Assembly (NCBI GenBank): GCA_025464125.1
Contig: JAODLU010000286.1
Coordinates: forward strand, 1 to 20,709
Direction of reading: 5' to 3'
Source: Microbacteriaceae bacterium
Lineage (GTDB): Bacteria > Actinomycetota > Actinomycetes > Actinomycetales > Microbacteriaceae
DNA length: 20,709 bases
Shown: positions 1-8,688 of the stretch, piece after piece
Numbering within the stretch: the stretch's first letter is position 1
Layout: each line of letters begins with the position of its first letter
The notes under the pieces: generated by a model
The model's database searches: none
What the model saw: the letters and a program-made list of their open reading frames with translations, nothing else
What the model was told of the DNA's origin: nothing
Position numbers and translations under genes: made by a program

Positions 1-799
1 GCGACAGCCCAAGGCGCGCCGAGATCGTGGGGTCTGCGCCGTACATGGAATCGCCGACGCACGGGTGCCTCTGGGCAGCCATATGCACGCGGATCTGATG
101 AGTGCGGCCGGTCTCGAGATGCACCTCGAGCAGCGATGCGCTCGGAAATGCTTCGAGGGTTTCGTAGTGCGTGACGCTTGGCTTTCCCTCAGCCGTCACT
201 GCGAATTTCCAGCTCGAACTCGGGTGTCGACCGATCGGAGCGTCGATCGTGCCTGCCAGCGGATCCGGGTGCCCCTGCACCACCGCGTGATAGATCTTCG
301 AGACCTCGCGATCGTGGAACTGTCGCTTCAACTCGGTGTATGCCCGCTCGCTCTTGGCCACAACCATGAGGCCGCTGGTGCCTGCATCCAGGCGATGAAC
401 AATGCCTGCCCGCTCGGCCGCTCCCGATGTCGACACCCGAAACCCGGCACCCGCGAGAGCGCCCAGCACCGTTGGTCCTGTCCAGCCGACCGAGGGGTGA
501 GCCGCCACGCCGACTGGTTTATCAACGACGACGATGTCGTCGTCGTCGTACACGATTTTGAGGTCGGCAACCACGATTGGCTCGATGCGGAGTGCCTCTT
601 TCGGCTGCCAGCTGACCTCAAGCCAGCTGTCGAGCTTGAGCCGGTCGGATTTGCCGAGCACCACACCATCGGCGCTCACTCCCCCCGACTCGGCGACCTC
701 GGCCGCGAAATTGCGGGAGAAACCAAGGAGCTTCGCCAGCGCTGCGTCCACACGCTCACCGGCAAGACCATCGGGCACTGGCAGGCTTCGCGTCTCCAC
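1..799 (-). CDS. rluD: Ribosomal large subunit pseudouridine synthase, RluD/RluA family (C-terminus cut by window edge)
   Basis: This enzyme isomerises specific uridines of 23S rRNA to pseudouridine. The visible 266 codons start with an S4-like RNA-binding region (about residues 14-60). They continue into the RluA catalytic domain, with the signature HRLDAGTSG at 135-143, where D138 is the expected catalytic aspartate. [12 protein letters not shown] near the visible end is the second family motif. The GTG start at 799 is chosen because GGAAG lies 6 nt upstream and the S4 region begins right after it; it lies 3 nt beyond the lspA stop, so the two are probably co-translated. The gene continues past position 1, so the last part of the catalytic domain is missing here. 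RluA-family substrate specificity cannot be read from sequence; the RluD name rests mainly on the S4 domain and the usual lspA-rluD pairing in Actinobacteria. Confidence 0.93.
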   Translation of the reverse strand, partial: METRSLPVPDGLAGERVDAALAKLLGFSRNFAAEVAESGGVSADGVVLGKSDRLKLDSWLEVSWQPKEALRIEPIVVADLKIVYDDDDIVVVDKPVGVAAHPSVGWTGPTVLGALAGAGFRVSTSGAAERAGIVHRLDAGTSGLMVVAKSERAYTELKRQFHDREVSKIYHAVVQGHPDPLAGTIDAPIGRHPSSSWKFAVTAEGKPSVTHYETLEAFPSASLLEVHLETGRTHQIRVHMAAQRHPCVGDSMYGADPTISARLGLS

Positions 800-802
800 C
801 AG

Positions 803-1471
803 TTACTTCCGGTCTGGCAGCGCGCTGCCTGCAGGCTCAGGATCGCTCGGAGCGCTCTCCGCAGCCCGGTCGGCATCCGGGTAGACGACGGGCCTCGTGA
901 TTGTGCGACGACCGTCGAGGCCGACCCCACGGATCGTCAGGATGATGAAAAGCCCCATGCTCGCGACGATGAACGAATCAGCAATATTGAAGATGGCGGG
1001 GAAGCCGTAGACCTGGATGAAATCGATCACGTGGCCCTGGGCGAATGTTGGTGGCCTGAAGAAACGATCAGTCAGGTTTCCCACCGTGCCGCCGAGGAGC
1101 ATGCCGAAGAGCACCGCCCAGCCGAACGAACGAATCCGTCTGGCGAAGATCACAATGAACACGGTGACCGCGGAGGCCGCGATCGAGAAGATCCACGTCA
1201 TGCCGCTCGCCAGCGAGAAGGCGGCACCTGAATTCTTTACAAAATGGAACTGCAGGATCTCGCCCAAGACATTGACCTGCTGGCCTTCGACGAGATTCGA
1301 GACGACGAGATATTTAGTGAACTGGTCGAGCGCGTAGGCGACGAGCGCAACCAGCGTGAGAACGATGAGCGCTCGAACACTTACCTTGCGTGTACTGACC
1401 GTGCGTGCGCCTGCCTTCTCAGGCTGGGACTCGCTTTCAGCGGATGTCGCCTGCGGCTCAGCTTCCGCCAA
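803..1471 (-). CDS. lspA: Lipoprotein signal peptidase (signal peptidase II)
   Basis: This membrane aspartyl protease removes the signal peptide from prolipoproteins after diacylglyceryl transfer. Family blocks are in order: DQFTKY at the end of the first membrane segment, KNSGAAFS, GGTVGNLTDRFF, HVIDF and FNIADS. The last two carry the expected catalytic aspartates (about D150 and D165 from the TTG start). Four hydrophobic segments are visible. A charged tail of about 40 residues rich in Pro, Ala and Asp follows the last one. The start is uncertain: there is no ATG, GTG or TTG in frame between the divIVA stop (1458) and the first membrane segment. The nearest upstream start is TTG 1471, overlapping divIVA by 14 nt, and the next is ATG 1573, overlapping by 116 nt; neither has a convincing ribosome-binding site. 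The product identity is firm; the start is not. Confidence 0.9.
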   Translation of the reverse strand: MAEAEPQATSAESESQPEKAGARTVSTRKVSVRALIVLTLVALVAYALDQFTKYLVVSNLVEGQQVNVLGEILQFHFVKNSGAAFSLASGMTWIFSIAASAVTVFIVIFARRIRSFGWAVLFGMLLGGTVGNLTDRFFRPPTFAQGHVIDFIQVYGFPAIFNIADSFIVASMGLFIILTIRGVGLDGRRTITRPVVYPDADRAAESAPSDPEPAGSALPDRK

Positions 1472-2210
1472 AGCCCTGGTAGCCGGCGGGCTGGGGCTGG
1501 ACCGGCTGGTACGCCGGAGCTGGCGCGGAAACCTGCTCGAAAGCCTGTGGGGCTTCCTGTGGCGGAGTTGCATCAGCTGCGGTCATCGACTGCGGCGACT
1601 CGAGTTCACGCAACTGCCCCTCGATGTAGCCCTTGAGCTTCTGGCGATACTCACGCTCGAACGTGCGGAGTTCGTCGATGCGGCTCTCGAGCGCCGTGCG
1701 CTCCTGCTCGAGGTTGCTCATGTGTATCGCCTGTGCCGATTCGGCCTCACCGACGACCCTGGCAGCGGTGGCGTGGCCCTCCGCGATGAGAGCGTCACGC
1801 TTCTCAATGCCTTCTCGTACGTGCTCTTCGTGCAGTTTGCGCGCGAGTTGCAGAAGGTTGTTGGTGTTGCCCGGGTCGACCGAGTTCTGGTCGTTCGGGT
1901 ACACGGCCGGAGGTGCGGCCGGAGCCGGAGTCGGCACGACTGCCGCTGCCGCGTACTGCGGCTGCTCTCCGTACTGGGGCTGCTCGCCATATGCCGGAGC
2001 CGGCTGCTGGGCGCCGCTGCGCTGCAACTCATTGATGCGTGACTCGCCGGCCATCAGGCGCTGGCGCAGTTCTTCGTTCTCCTGGCCGAGGCGGCGCAAC
2101 TCGACTACGACCTCATCGAGGAAGTCATCGACCTCGTCCTGGTCGTATCCCTCGCGGAATTTGGTCGGCTGGAACCGCTTGTTGACTACGTCTTCCGGCG
2201 TCAAGGCCAT
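1458..2210 (-). CDS. divIVA: DivIVA/Wag31 polar growth and septum-site protein
   Basis: A coiled-coil scaffold that binds curved membrane at poles and septa and, in Actinobacteria, organises polar wall synthesis (the mycobacterial homologue is Wag31/Ag84). The 250-residue product opens with the conserved DivIVA lipid-binding domain (MALTPEDVVNKRFQPTKF, then GYDQDEVDDFLDEV) and a first coiled coil to about residue 65. A Pro/Ala/Gln linker (66-112) contains two GEQPQY repeats. A long second coiled coil covers about 115-205, and a low-complexity Pro/Gln tail ends the protein. ATG 2210 is supported by GAGG 9 nt upstream and by the conserved N-terminus. A 130-bp gap with promoter-like elements separates it from yggT, so it probably has its own transcript, continuing into lspA. 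Actinobacterial Wag31 is commonly a Ser/Thr kinase target; no site is assigned here. Confidence 0.96.
   Translation of the reverse strand: MALTPEDVVNKRFQPTKFREGYDQDEVDDFLDEVVVELRRLGQENEELRQRLMAGESRINELQRSGAQQPAPAYGEQPQYGEQPQYAAAAVVPTPAPAAPPAVYPNDQNSVDPGNTNNLLQLARKLHEEHVREGIEKRDALIAEGHATAARVVGEAESAQAIHMSNLEQERTALESRIDELRTFEREYRQKLKGYIEGQLRELESPQSMTAADATPPQEAPQAFEQVSAPAPAYQPVQPQPAGYQGFGGS
1953..1988 (-). repeat. Tandem 18-bp repeat inside divIVA
   Basis: Two adjacent 18-bp copies (1953-1970 and 1971-1988) differ at two positions. They encode GEQPQY twice in the Pro/Gln-rich linker of DivIVA. The repeat is in frame and lies outside the conserved domains, so length variation here would be tolerated. 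Confidence 0.85.
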
Positions 2211-2232
2211 GGGAGGTCACCTCAGAAAAAAT

Positions 2233-2265
2233 CGTTAATAACAGTTGGTTAACGGTACCAAACAA
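2233..2265 (-). promoter_or_regulatory. Candidate divIVA promoter with inverted repeat
   Basis: Reading the minus strand, a TTGTTT hexamer (2265-2260) is followed after 18-19 bp by TTATTA/TATTAA (2241-2235), a fair match to a housekeeping -35/-10 pair. An exact 6-bp inverted repeat, CGTTAA at 2233-2238 and TTAACG at 2249-2254 on the plus strand with a 10-bp spacer, covers the -10. The predicted leader is short, about 20 nt. The AT-rich stretch stands out from the GC-rich surroundings. Assignment is by eye only. Confidence 0.45.
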
Positions 2266-2291
2266 GGCAGCCACGAGGAAACCCGCATCCG

Positions 2292-2311
2292 GGGGGTCCA
2301 TGGGGACTCCC
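2292..2311 (-). terminator. Possible hairpin between yggT and divIVA
   Basis: On the minus strand GGGAGTCC and GGACCCCC can pair around a 4-nt loop, with one A-C mismatch, about 30 nt after the yggT stop. No T-run follows, so this would be a GC-type terminator or a processing hairpin at best. Confidence 0.25.
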
Positions 2312-2340
2312 AGATTGGTGAGCTGGCCCCGGAAACCCGG

Positions 2341-2643
2341 CTAGAAACGAAGCACGAGGGTCAGGTAGATAAGCACTACGACTACGAGCATCACAATGCT
2401 CCAGGCGAAATCGAGTGCCATTCCACCAACGCGGATCGGCTTGACAACTCTCCGCACGAACCGGATCGGCGGGTCTGTTAGCGCAAAAATGATTTCGGCT
2501 ACGACCAGTCCAAAGCCCCGGGGACGCCAGTCACGCAGGAAAGTTCGCGCGAGATCCAGAATGAATCTCGCCCACATGACGAAAAAATATACGAGTAGCA
2601 GGTAATAGGCGACGGTCGCCAGCACAGAAACCAGGGTTGACAA
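2341..2643 (-). CDS. yggT: YggT family small membrane protein
   Basis: A 100-residue membrane protein with two hydrophobic segments (about 3-27 and 74-97). Between them is the family block with TDPPIRFVRRVVKPIRVGG. The family is widely conserved next to sepF and divIVA; its biochemical role is not established, with links to division or osmotic tolerance suggested elsewhere. The start is a TTG at 2643, supported by AGGG 7 nt upstream; the sepF stop is 20 bp away, so it is probably translated from the same mRNA as ftsZ-yggS-sepF. Confidence 0.92.
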   Translation of the reverse strand: MSTLVSVLATVAYYLLLVYFFVMWARFILDLARTFLRDWRPRGFGLVVAEIIFALTDPPIRFVRRVVKPIRVGGMALDFAWSIVMLVVVVLIYLTLVLRF

Positions 2644-2663
2644 GCTTCAGCCCTGTTGAGGGA

Positions 2664-3140
2664 TCAGGACTGGGCGAAGAAGGACGCGTCGACGTCCGGC
2701 TCCACCTCGGCCTGGTCGCCGCTGACGGCTACGTGTGCCGGCGAGAGCAGGAAGACCTTATTCGTGACGCGCTCGATCTTGCCGTACAGCCCCTGCGAGA
2801 GGCCACTTGCGAAGTCGACCAGGCGACGCGCTTCAGGCTCGCTCATTTGCGAGAGATTAATGATGACCGGAATTCCCTCGCGGAAGCTTTCGGCGATCAC
2901 CTGGGCATCTTTGTATGCCCGAGGATGCACAGTGAGGATCTCGTTCATCTCTGCTGGCGGCGCAACACTGCGCGGACCGTTCGCGCGGCGAAGCGGTGTC
3001 ACCGGAGCGCGGGTCTGCACCGGCTGGGGCGCATGGTGAGCGATGGGTGCGGCAGGAGCTGAGGGCGCGGCGTCCTCGTAGTCGAACTCCTCATCCGCTA
3101 GGCCGAGGTAGACCATGGTCTTGCGCAGCGGGTTAGCCAT
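2664..3140 (-). CDS. sepF: Cell division protein SepF
   Basis: SepF is a membrane-binding FtsZ partner that tethers and bundles FtsZ filaments; in Actinobacteria, which lack FtsA and ZipA, it is the main FtsZ membrane anchor. The 158-residue product has a short N-terminal amphipathic start ([18 protein letters not shown]), which is the membrane-binding helix of the family. An Ala/Pro/His linker (about 24-62) follows, and then the SepF core (about 64-145) with [23 protein letters not shown] and [13 protein letters not shown] 3140 has a strong AGGAGG 8 nt upstream. It sits 36 bp after yggS and 20 bp before yggT. Identity is clear from both motifs and context. Confidence 0.96.
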   Translation of the reverse strand: MANPLRKTMVYLGLADEEFDYEDAAPSAPAAPIAHHAPQPVQTRAPVTPLRRANGPRSVAPPAEMNEILTVHPRAYKDAQVIAESFREGIPVIINLSQMSEPEARRLVDFASGLSQGLYGKIERVTNKVFLLSPAHVAVSGDQAEVEPDVDASFFAQS

Positions 3141-3176
3141 TTTTCGTGCCTCCTGTTTGGAACTGGTGGGTTCAGA

Positions 3177-3845
3177 TTAACCGGCAGCCGGCCTATTTCC
3201 GGTGATTGCCGACCCAATGCGCAGGTGTGTCGCGCCTTCCATGATGGCCTCGCGAAAATCACCGGACATTCCTGCCGAGATGAACCGGGCAGTCGGCGCC
3301 ATGGCGCGCACGCGTTCTGATGCGGCCAGCACCCTGGCGAATGCGGCTCGTGGCTCTTCGCCAACTGGCGCGACGGCCATGACACCAAGAAGTTCGAGGT
3401 TGCCGGAGCCAAGGATGCGTTCAACCAGGGGCTCGAGACCCTCCTGGCTCACACCACCGCGGCCGGGGTCATCCGTCAGGTTGAGTTGCACGAACCCCTG
3501 GAGCGCCGCCGCTGACGCGCCAAGGCTGTCGACTACCGATTCCCGGTCGAGCGAATGGATGACGCTGGCGTACTCCGCAGCCTGCCTGGCCTTCTTGCTC
3601 TGCAGCTGGCCGACAAAATGCCAGCGCAGGTCGAGCCCCGCGAGCTCAATGGACTTCTGCTGCGCTTCCTGGTGACGGCTTTCGCCGAAATCACGGATTC
3701 CGAGTTGGTGCAACTCACGCACGAGGCTGGCGGGATGAAACTTCGTGACAACCACCGTCGTCAGCTCGTCGGGATCCCTACCTGCCTCGCGGACCGCATC
3801 CTCTATGCGCGACGTGACTGACGCCAGCCTCTCATCGAGGTCCAC
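3177..3845 (-). CDS. yggS: YggS/PLPBP family pyridoxal phosphate homeostasis protein
   Basis: A PLP-binding fold-type III protein without known enzymatic activity that buffers intracellular pyridoxal phosphate and affects amino-acid balance. The 222-residue product has the PLP lysine in VVTKFHP (K35), the conserved WHFVGQLQSKK block and the C-terminal GMSGDFREAI, followed by the phosphate-binding RIGSAITG. Length matches the family. The GTG start at 3845 lies only 3 nt after the ftsZ stop, so translational coupling to ftsZ is likely. In many Actinobacteria a pgeF (YfiH-type) gene sits between ftsZ and yggS; here there is no room for one. Confidence 0.95.
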   Translation of the reverse strand: MDLDERLASVTSRIEDAVREAGRDPDELTTVVVTKFHPASLVRELHQLGIRDFGESRHQEAQQKSIELAGLDLRWHFVGQLQSKKARQAAEYASVIHSLDRESVVDSLGASAAALQGFVQLNLTDDPGRGGVSQEGLEPLVERILGSGNLELLGVMAVAPVGEEPRAAFARVLAASERVRAMAPTARFISAGMSGDFREAIMEGATHLRIGSAITGNRPAAG

Positions 3846-3848
3846 GCG

Positions 3849-5009
3849 CTACTTCAGGAAATCGGGGATGTCCAGGTCGTCGTCCCCGCCATCGTCGAAA
3901 GCTGGGTCCCGGGGCGCGGCCGGGTAGTCCGGCTCCGACGCCCAGGCGCCAGTGGAGGGGCTTGCGGCGGCGCCGTCGGCCTCGCCAGAAGCTACGGATG
4001 CGCCTACAGGAGCCGCGACATCCACGTAATTGGACCGGTGACCCAATTTCTTGGTCGTCGGCTCTCCGCCGTCGAAGCCGGCCGCGATGACCGTGACCCG
4101 AACCTCGTCGCCCAGGGTGTCGTCGATGACGGCGCCGAAGATGATATTGGCTTCAGGATGCACGGCCTCCTGCACCAGGCGCGCTGCGTCGTTGATCTCG
4201 AAGATGCCGAGATTCGAACCACCCTGGATCGAGAGCAGCACGCCGTGGGCGCCGTCGATGCTCGCCTCGAGAAGCGGTGAGGCCACCGCAAGCTCTGCGG
4301 CTTTGATCGCGCGGTCAGCGCCGCGGGAGGACCCGATTCCCATGAGCGCGGAACCAGCGCCCTGCATGACCGACTTCACGTCGGCGAAGTCGAGGTTGAT
4401 GAGTCCCGGTGTGGTGATGAGGTCTGTGATGCCCTGAACGCCCGCCAGGAGTACCTGGTCAGCAGTGGCGAAGGCCTCAAGAAAACTGATTCCGCGATCG
4501 CTGATCTCGAGCAGCCTGTCGTTCGGCACCACGATGAGGGTGTCGACCTCGCTCTTCAGCGTTTCGATGCCGGTCTCGGCCTGCGCTGCACGACGCTTGC
4601 CCTCGAATCCGAATGGACGGGTGACAACACCGATCGTCAATGCCCCGATCGACTTGGCGATGCGTGCGACCACAGGAGCACCGCCGGTGCCCGTGCCGCC
4701 ACCCTCTCCTGCAGTGACGAAAACCATGTCGGCGCCAGCGAGGGCCTCTTCGATCTCATCTGCGTGATCCTCAGCCGCGCGTCGACCCACCTCGGGGTCG
4801 GCACCGGCGCCGAGACCGCGGGTGATCTCGCGGCCGACGTCGAGTTTGACGTCAGCGTCACTCATAAGGAGTGCCTGGGCATCCGTATTGATGGCGATGA
4901 ACTCAACGCCACGCAGTCCGAGCTCGATCATGCGGTTGACCGCGTTGACGCCACCGCCGCCTATGCCGACGACCTTAATCACGGCCAGGTAGTTCTGGTT
5001 CGATGTCAC
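3849..5009 (-). CDS. ftsZ: Cell division protein FtsZ
   Basis: The tubulin-like GTPase that forms the Z-ring and recruits the divisome. The 386-residue product has [13 protein letters not shown] near the N-terminus and the tubulin signature GGGTGTG (about 103-109). The T7 synergy loop has N205, D207 and D210. A variable Ala/Asp-rich linker (about 325-372) leads to the C-terminal tail [10 protein letters not shown], which is the expected docking peptide for SepF and other partners. The GTG start at 5009 is supported by GGAGG 8 nt upstream. The 129-bp gap before it contains a GC hairpin and nested inverted repeats, suggesting its own promoter and regulation. yggS follows after 3 nt. Confidence 0.98.
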   Translation of the reverse strand: MTSNQNYLAVIKVVGIGGGGVNAVNRMIELGLRGVEFIAINTDAQALLMSDADVKLDVGREITRGLGAGADPEVGRRAAEDHADEIEEALAGADMVFVTAGEGGGTGTGGAPVVARIAKSIGALTIGVVTRPFGFEGKRRAAQAETGIETLKSEVDTLIVVPNDRLLEISDRGISFLEAFATADQVLLAGVQGITDLITTPGLINLDFADVKSVMQGAGSALMGIGSSRGADRAIKAAELAVASPLLEASIDGAHGVLLSIQGGSNLGIFEINDAARLVQEAVHPEANIIFGAVIDDTLGDEVRVTVIAAGFDGGEPTTKKLGHRSNYVDVAAPVGASVASGEADGAAASPSTGAWASEPDYPAAPRDPAFDDGGDDDLDIPDFLK

Positions 5010-5032
5010 GTTTTTGGCCTCCGCTTGGAACT

Positions 5033-5093
5033 CTTAACCTCTACTGGAAGGTTATAGTTATACCCAGTAGAGATTTCTTGTTTCGAAGTTAAG
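5033..5093 (-). promoter_or_regulatory. ftsZ upstream region: nested inverted repeats around tandem TATAAC
   Basis: An exact 9-bp inverted repeat (CTCTACTGG at 5039-5047, CCAGTAGAG at 5064-5072, plus strand) is nested inside a second one (CTTAAC 5033-5038, GTTAAG 5088-5093). The 16-bp spacer of the inner repeat contains two adjacent -10-like TATAAC hexamers on the minus strand (5062-5057 and 5056-5051). A start from the second would give a leader of roughly 35 nt. No good -35 is visible at 17-18 bp, which is compatible with an activator site or another sigma factor. The symmetry is directly visible; the function is inferred. Confidence 0.55.
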
Positions 5094-5109
5094 CGCGGCT
5101 GCAGCACCG

Positions 5110-5128
5110 GCGGGGCAAGCGACCCCGC
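5110..5128 (-). terminator. GC hairpin just after ftsQ stop
   Basis: GCGGGG (5110-5115) and CCCCGC (5123-5128) form a perfect 6-bp GC stem with a 7-nt loop, beginning 10 nt after the ftsQ stop codon. No T-run follows. It could be a GC-type terminator or attenuator, or an RNA processing or stability element separating the ftsZ transcript from the upstream operon. Confidence 0.4.
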
Positions 5129-5138
5129 GTGTCGCAAA

Positions 5139-6134
5139 CTAGCCCGGTCCGACCACCGGTGCGAGCGGCGCCGAGACGTCGTACGTCACTGCAGAACTGC
5201 CCCCCTGTGCCGCGACCAGTGCCGCGAGCACCCTCGCCTTCAGTGCAGAACTGTCCGGGCTTCCCCATGTGACCCTTTGTCCGCCCCCGAGAATCAGCGT
5301 GACATCGTCACGGGTGAGGGCGCTGATGCGGTCAACCTTCGCCAATAGATCTGCAGGCAGGGTGATGAGCACGGCAACCGCCGCCGTGAAGGCTGCGCTG
5401 TCCTGGGTTGCGGTCCCGAGATCGATGATCGGCAGCCCAGCTGCCCGATCGGTTCCCGAATCGATGACCACCCCTGCGGCGTCGACCACGGAGAAGCCCG
5501 ACGGCGTGGCAAGCGACGCGATCGGTGTGCGCTCGTCGATGCGGATGACGAGGGTGTGCGGCGGGAGAGATTCGGTGACATAGCTACGGATAAGCGGGAA
5601 CTTCGACAGCCTGGTCTTGATCTTCGCGAAGTCCACAAGCGCGAGGGGCGTGCCTACCTGGTCCGCGAGAGCTGCTCGCACCTTGGTCGGATCCACCCGC
5701 GACGTGCCGGTAACCGTAATGGTGCTGAGTGACAGGAGTGGGGAATAGACGGCTCCGGTCACGAGGCCTGCAATCACGACCAGAGCGATGAACGCGCCAA
5801 GCCAGCCGAACCGCCGCCTGCGCGACCTGCGGGTGAACCTGCGAACTTCCACGCGCTCGTACCGACGCCTGGCGCGGGCTGCCTTTCGGAGCTCCGCCTT
5901 CGCACGGGTTGGTCGCGGCTGCATCGGGTCAGCCTTCATCCGGCCTGGCGTCTCTCGCCTCAGCTTTTCACGCTCGGGCGTCACCAGTCCTGCCTTTGCC
6001 CGCTTCGCCGGTGCGGCGCGCTGCGGTTTTTCGGCTTTGGTCGGCTGCTGGCGCGCAGCGGGTCGGGCGGTTTTACGCGGTTGTGCCGGAGCGGGTGCAC
6101 TGGATCCAGGGTCGAATCCCTCAGGGCGTTTCAC
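5139..6134 (-). CDS. ftsQ: Cell division protein FtsQ/DivIB (POTRA domain)
   Basis: A bitopic divisome protein that links FtsL and FtsB-type partners to the septal synthase. The 331-residue product has an unusually long cytoplasmic N-terminus (about 1-108), dense in Lys, Arg, Pro and Ala. One membrane segment (about 110-132) is followed by a POTRA domain (about 134-202) starting [16 protein letters not shown] and ending [14 protein letters not shown], and then the FtsQ beta domain. The GTG start at 6134 overlaps the murC stop by 4 nt (GTGA), with AGGCGAG about 8 nt upstream. Long basic N-termini are common in actinobacterial FtsQ. It is followed by the hairpin and the ftsZ upstream region. 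Confidence 0.94.
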   Translation of the reverse strand: MKRPEGFDPGSSAPAPAQPRKTARPAARQQPTKAEKPQRAAPAKRAKAGLVTPEREKLRRETPGRMKADPMQPRPTRAKAELRKAARARRRYERVEVRRFTRRSRRRRFGWLGAFIALVVIAGLVTGAVYSPLLSLSTITVTGTSRVDPTKVRAALADQVGTPLALVDFAKIKTRLSKFPLIRSYVTESLPPHTLVIRIDERTPIASLATPSGFSVVDAAGVVIDSGTDRAAGLPIIDLGTATQDSAAFTAAVAVLITLPADLLAKVDRISALTRDDVTLILGGGQRVTWGSPDSSALKARVLAALVAAQGGSSAVTYDVSAPLAPVVGPG

Positions 6135-7588
6135 GGGGTGGGCTCGCCTGCCTCGGCTTCGGTCGCACGGTTTTCGAATGCATGGTTCGCAATGGCACGC
6201 TTCTCCAGGGCGCCCAACAGCAACGGGATGATGCGGTAAACATCTCCCCCGCCCATCGGGATCAGGAAGTCGCCCGGCCTGGCGATCGATGCTGCGTAGT
6301 CCACAGCATCCTGCCAGTCGTCGTAATAACGCGCTGCATCCTGGTCGGCGAATCGGTCGGTGATAAGCGCGCCGGTAACGCCTTCGATCGGTTGCTCGCG
6401 GGCGGGATAGATCGGCACGACGATCGTGTGATCGGCGAGAGTGCCAAGTACCTCAGCGAACTCGTCTGCCCGCTGGGCAGTCCGGGTGAAAAGGTGCGGC
6501 TGGAAGATCGGGATGAGGCGCCCGGCTCCGACTACTCCGCGAGCTCCGGATAGGGCAGCCCTGATCTCGGTGGGGTGGTGGGCGAAGTCATCGTAGACGC
6601 GCACCCCGCCGATCTCCCCGCGAAATTCGAAACGTCTCTCCGTGCCCTCGAAAGTCGCCAGCGCGTCGAGAGCAGCCTGCGGCTGATGCCCAAGTGCCAC
6701 GAGCACTCCAAAGGCGCCAGCCGCATTGATCGCGTTGTGCAGTCCAGCAACGCGGAGCGTGGTGCCGTAGTTGGCGCCCAGGTATGCCAGCTGGAATGAG
6801 ACGATCTCGCCCGATTTCACTGAGTGCAGGCGCACGTCAGAACCCGGGTGCTGCCCGAAGGTCGTTACCGCACGACCCGCCAGGGCTCTGGTTACGGAGA
6901 CTGCCCGTGCATCGTCGCTGGAGATCACCACCCGTTCACTGGCCGCGGAAGTGAAGCTGACGAACGCCTGCTCGAAGGCTTCTTCGGAACCAAAATGATC
7001 GAGGTGATCGGGGTCGACGTTAGTCACCAGCGCGATCGCTGTGTCGTAGAGCAGGAAGGAACCGTCTGACTCGTCCGCTTCGACGACGAACACGTCACCT
7101 TCTCCACTGCCAGCACTGGCGCCAAGCGCCCGGATAACCCCGCCGTTGACGAAGCTCGGTGCGCTTCCGAGCTCGAGCAGTGCGGTGACGATCATCGCCG
7201 TCGACGTGGTTTTTCCATGAGCCCCTGCGACAGCAACCAGGCGCGCGTCGCGGGTCAGCCAGGCCAGGGCCTGGGCCCGGTGCACAATTGGCAGGCCGCG
7301 GCTCCTGGCCGCCAGGAACTCGGGATTGTCTTCGGCAATAGCGCCAGTTACGACAAGCGTGTCAGCGCCATCGATATTCGCCGCAGCATGGCCGATCGCA
7401 ACCGGTACTCCAGCCGCGCGCAGTGCCTCGACCACGCCAGTCGAACGGATGTCAGAACCAGTAACCGAAACTCCCGCTGCAACAAACAGATGGGCGATGC
7501 CACTCATGCCAGCGCCGCCGATGCCAACAAAATGCACAGTTCCCAGGTGCTCTGGAACTACCTGGCTGAAGTCGGATTTAATCACCAT
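6131..7588 (-). CDS. murC: UDP-N-acetylmuramate--amino acid ligase MurC
   Basis: The ATP-dependent ligase that adds the first amino acid (usually L-Ala) to UDP-MurNAc. The 485-residue product has the N-terminal Rossmann motif [17 protein letters not shown] (about 18-34). The ATP-binding loop [10 protein letters not shown] is at 121-130, [11 protein letters not shown] at 168-178, and [11 protein letters not shown] follows in the central domain. The C-terminal domain has [10 protein letters not shown] and [11 protein letters not shown] 7588 is 2 nt after the murG stop. If this is a member of Microbacteriaceae with B-type peptidoglycan, the first residue could be Gly rather than L-Ala; the sequence alone does not decide this. 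Confidence 0.97.
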   Translation of the reverse strand: MVIKSDFSQVVPEHLGTVHFVGIGGAGMSGIAHLFVAAGVSVTGSDIRSTGVVEALRAAGVPVAIGHAAANIDGADTLVVTGAIAEDNPEFLAARSRGLPIVHRAQALAWLTRDARLVAVAGAHGKTTSTAMIVTALLELGSAPSFVNGGVIRALGASAGSGEGDVFVVEADESDGSFLLYDTAIALVTNVDPDHLDHFGSEEAFEQAFVSFTSAASERVVISSDDARAVSVTRALAGRAVTTFGQHPGSDVRLHSVKSGEIVSFQLAYLGANYGTTLRVAGLHNAINAAGAFGVLVALGHQPQAALDALATFEGTERRFEFRGEIGGVRVYDDFAHHPTEIRAALSGARGVVGAGRLIPIFQPHLFTRTAQRADEFAEVLGTLADHTIVVPIYPAREQPIEGVTGALITDRFADQDAARYYDDWQDAVDYAASIARPGDFLIPMGGGDVYRIIPLLLGALEKRAIANHAFENRATEAEAGEPTP

Positions 7589-7590
7589 GA

Positions 7591-8688
7591 CTACCGTACT
7601 TCGCTCGTGGGCGGGGTTCCGGAGACTGCAGCAGCCACGAGATCGACCATGCGATCTGCGCCATCAAGCACACCAATCGCACTGGTGCGCGCGGCCATAC
7701 CAGCAACCCTCGCACGGTCCTGCAGGAGGTCCACCAGTGTGGATTCGACCCAGGTCTTCGTGAAGTCAGCGTTCTCCACGAGTATGGCGCCGCCGGCCTC
7801 GATCGACTCGCGGGCGTTCAGTCGCTGCTCACCGTTTCCGATGGGCAGCGGCACGTAAACTGCGGGCACCCCAAGCGCGCTGAATTCGCTCACCGTCGCG
7901 GCGCCCGCGCGAGCGACCGCGAGATCGGTGGCGGCCAGCGCCAGGTCCATGCGATCGCAGTACTGCAGGATCCGGTAGCCGTCGAGTTGCGACTGCGACC
8001 GCTCCCACCGGGCTCCGGCGATGTGCAGGAGCTGCCAGCCAGCGCCGAGAATCGAGGCCGCAGAAGCCCAGATCGTCTCGTTGATGCTGAGTGCGCCCTG
8101 TGATCCGCCGGTCACGAGCAGAACGGGCCTGTGCGGGTCGAGACCGAAAAATCGCACGGCCTCTGCTCGGGACGCAGCCCGATTGAGCGACTCGATTTCC
8201 CGTCGAAGTGGCATGCCTACAAACTGCGCATGCCGAAGTCTCGTGGCGCGAAACGCAATGCCGACCTGGCGCGTATATCTTGCACCGAGGCGATTGGCAA
8301 TGCCGGGCCTGGTGTTCGCCTCATGGACTGCGATCGCAAGATTCTCGAGTTTCGCGGCGCGATAAGCCGGGCCGGAGACGTATCCCCCGAACCCGACAAG
8401 CACGTCGATGTCGCGCTCGACCAGGATGGCGCGCACCGCGGCTACGCTCTCACGGAAACGTGAAGGAAACCGCAATGCGGCCCCGTTGAGCCGCCGCGGA
8501 AACACGAGGCGCGGCACGGTCAGCAGCTCGTAGCCGCGCTCGGGTACCAGGCGGGCCTCAAGCCCTTCAGCGGTTCCGAGCACGAAGATGATGGCGTCGG
8601 GCTCGCGGTCCCTGATTTTGTCTGCGACAGCGAGGAGTGGATTCACGTGCCCAGCAGTGCCACCACCCGCGAGAAGGTAGCGGGTCAC
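7591..8688 (-). CDS. murG: UDP-GlcNAc:lipid I GlcNAc transferase MurG
   Basis: A GT28 family glycosyltransferase that makes lipid II on the inner face of the membrane. From GTG 8688 the product has 365 residues: the glycine-rich loop [10 protein letters not shown] at 8-17, GGYVSGP at 101-107, HEANTRPG at 122-129 and TGGSQGA at 193-199. The donor-binding block [22 protein letters not shown] lies in the C-terminal half. The frame stays open further upstream, but GTG 8688 is chosen because it overlaps the ftsW stop by 4 nt (GTGA) and puts the first loop in its usual place near residue 8. Confidence 0.97.
   Translation of the reverse strand: MTRYLLAGGGTAGHVNPLLAVADKIRDREPDAIIFVLGTAEGLEARLVPERGYELLTVPRLVFPRRLNGAALRFPSRFRESVAAVRAILVERDIDVLVGFGGYVSGPAYRAAKLENLAIAVHEANTRPGIANRLGARYTRQVGIAFRATRLRHAQFVGMPLRREIESLNRAASRAEAVRFFGLDPHRPVLLVTGGSQGALSINETIWASAASILGAGWQLLHIAGARWERSQSQLDGYRILQYCDRMDLALAATDLAVARAGAATVSEFSALGVPAVYVPLPIGNGEQRLNARESIEAGGAILVENADFTKTWVESTLVDLLQDRARVAGMAARTSAIGVLDGADRMVDLVAAAVSGTPPTSEVR

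Noticed and set aside
65..1231. A 388-codon plus-strand frame over rluD and lspA
   Set aside because: Low-quality composition and complete overlap with two confidently identified genes on the other strand.
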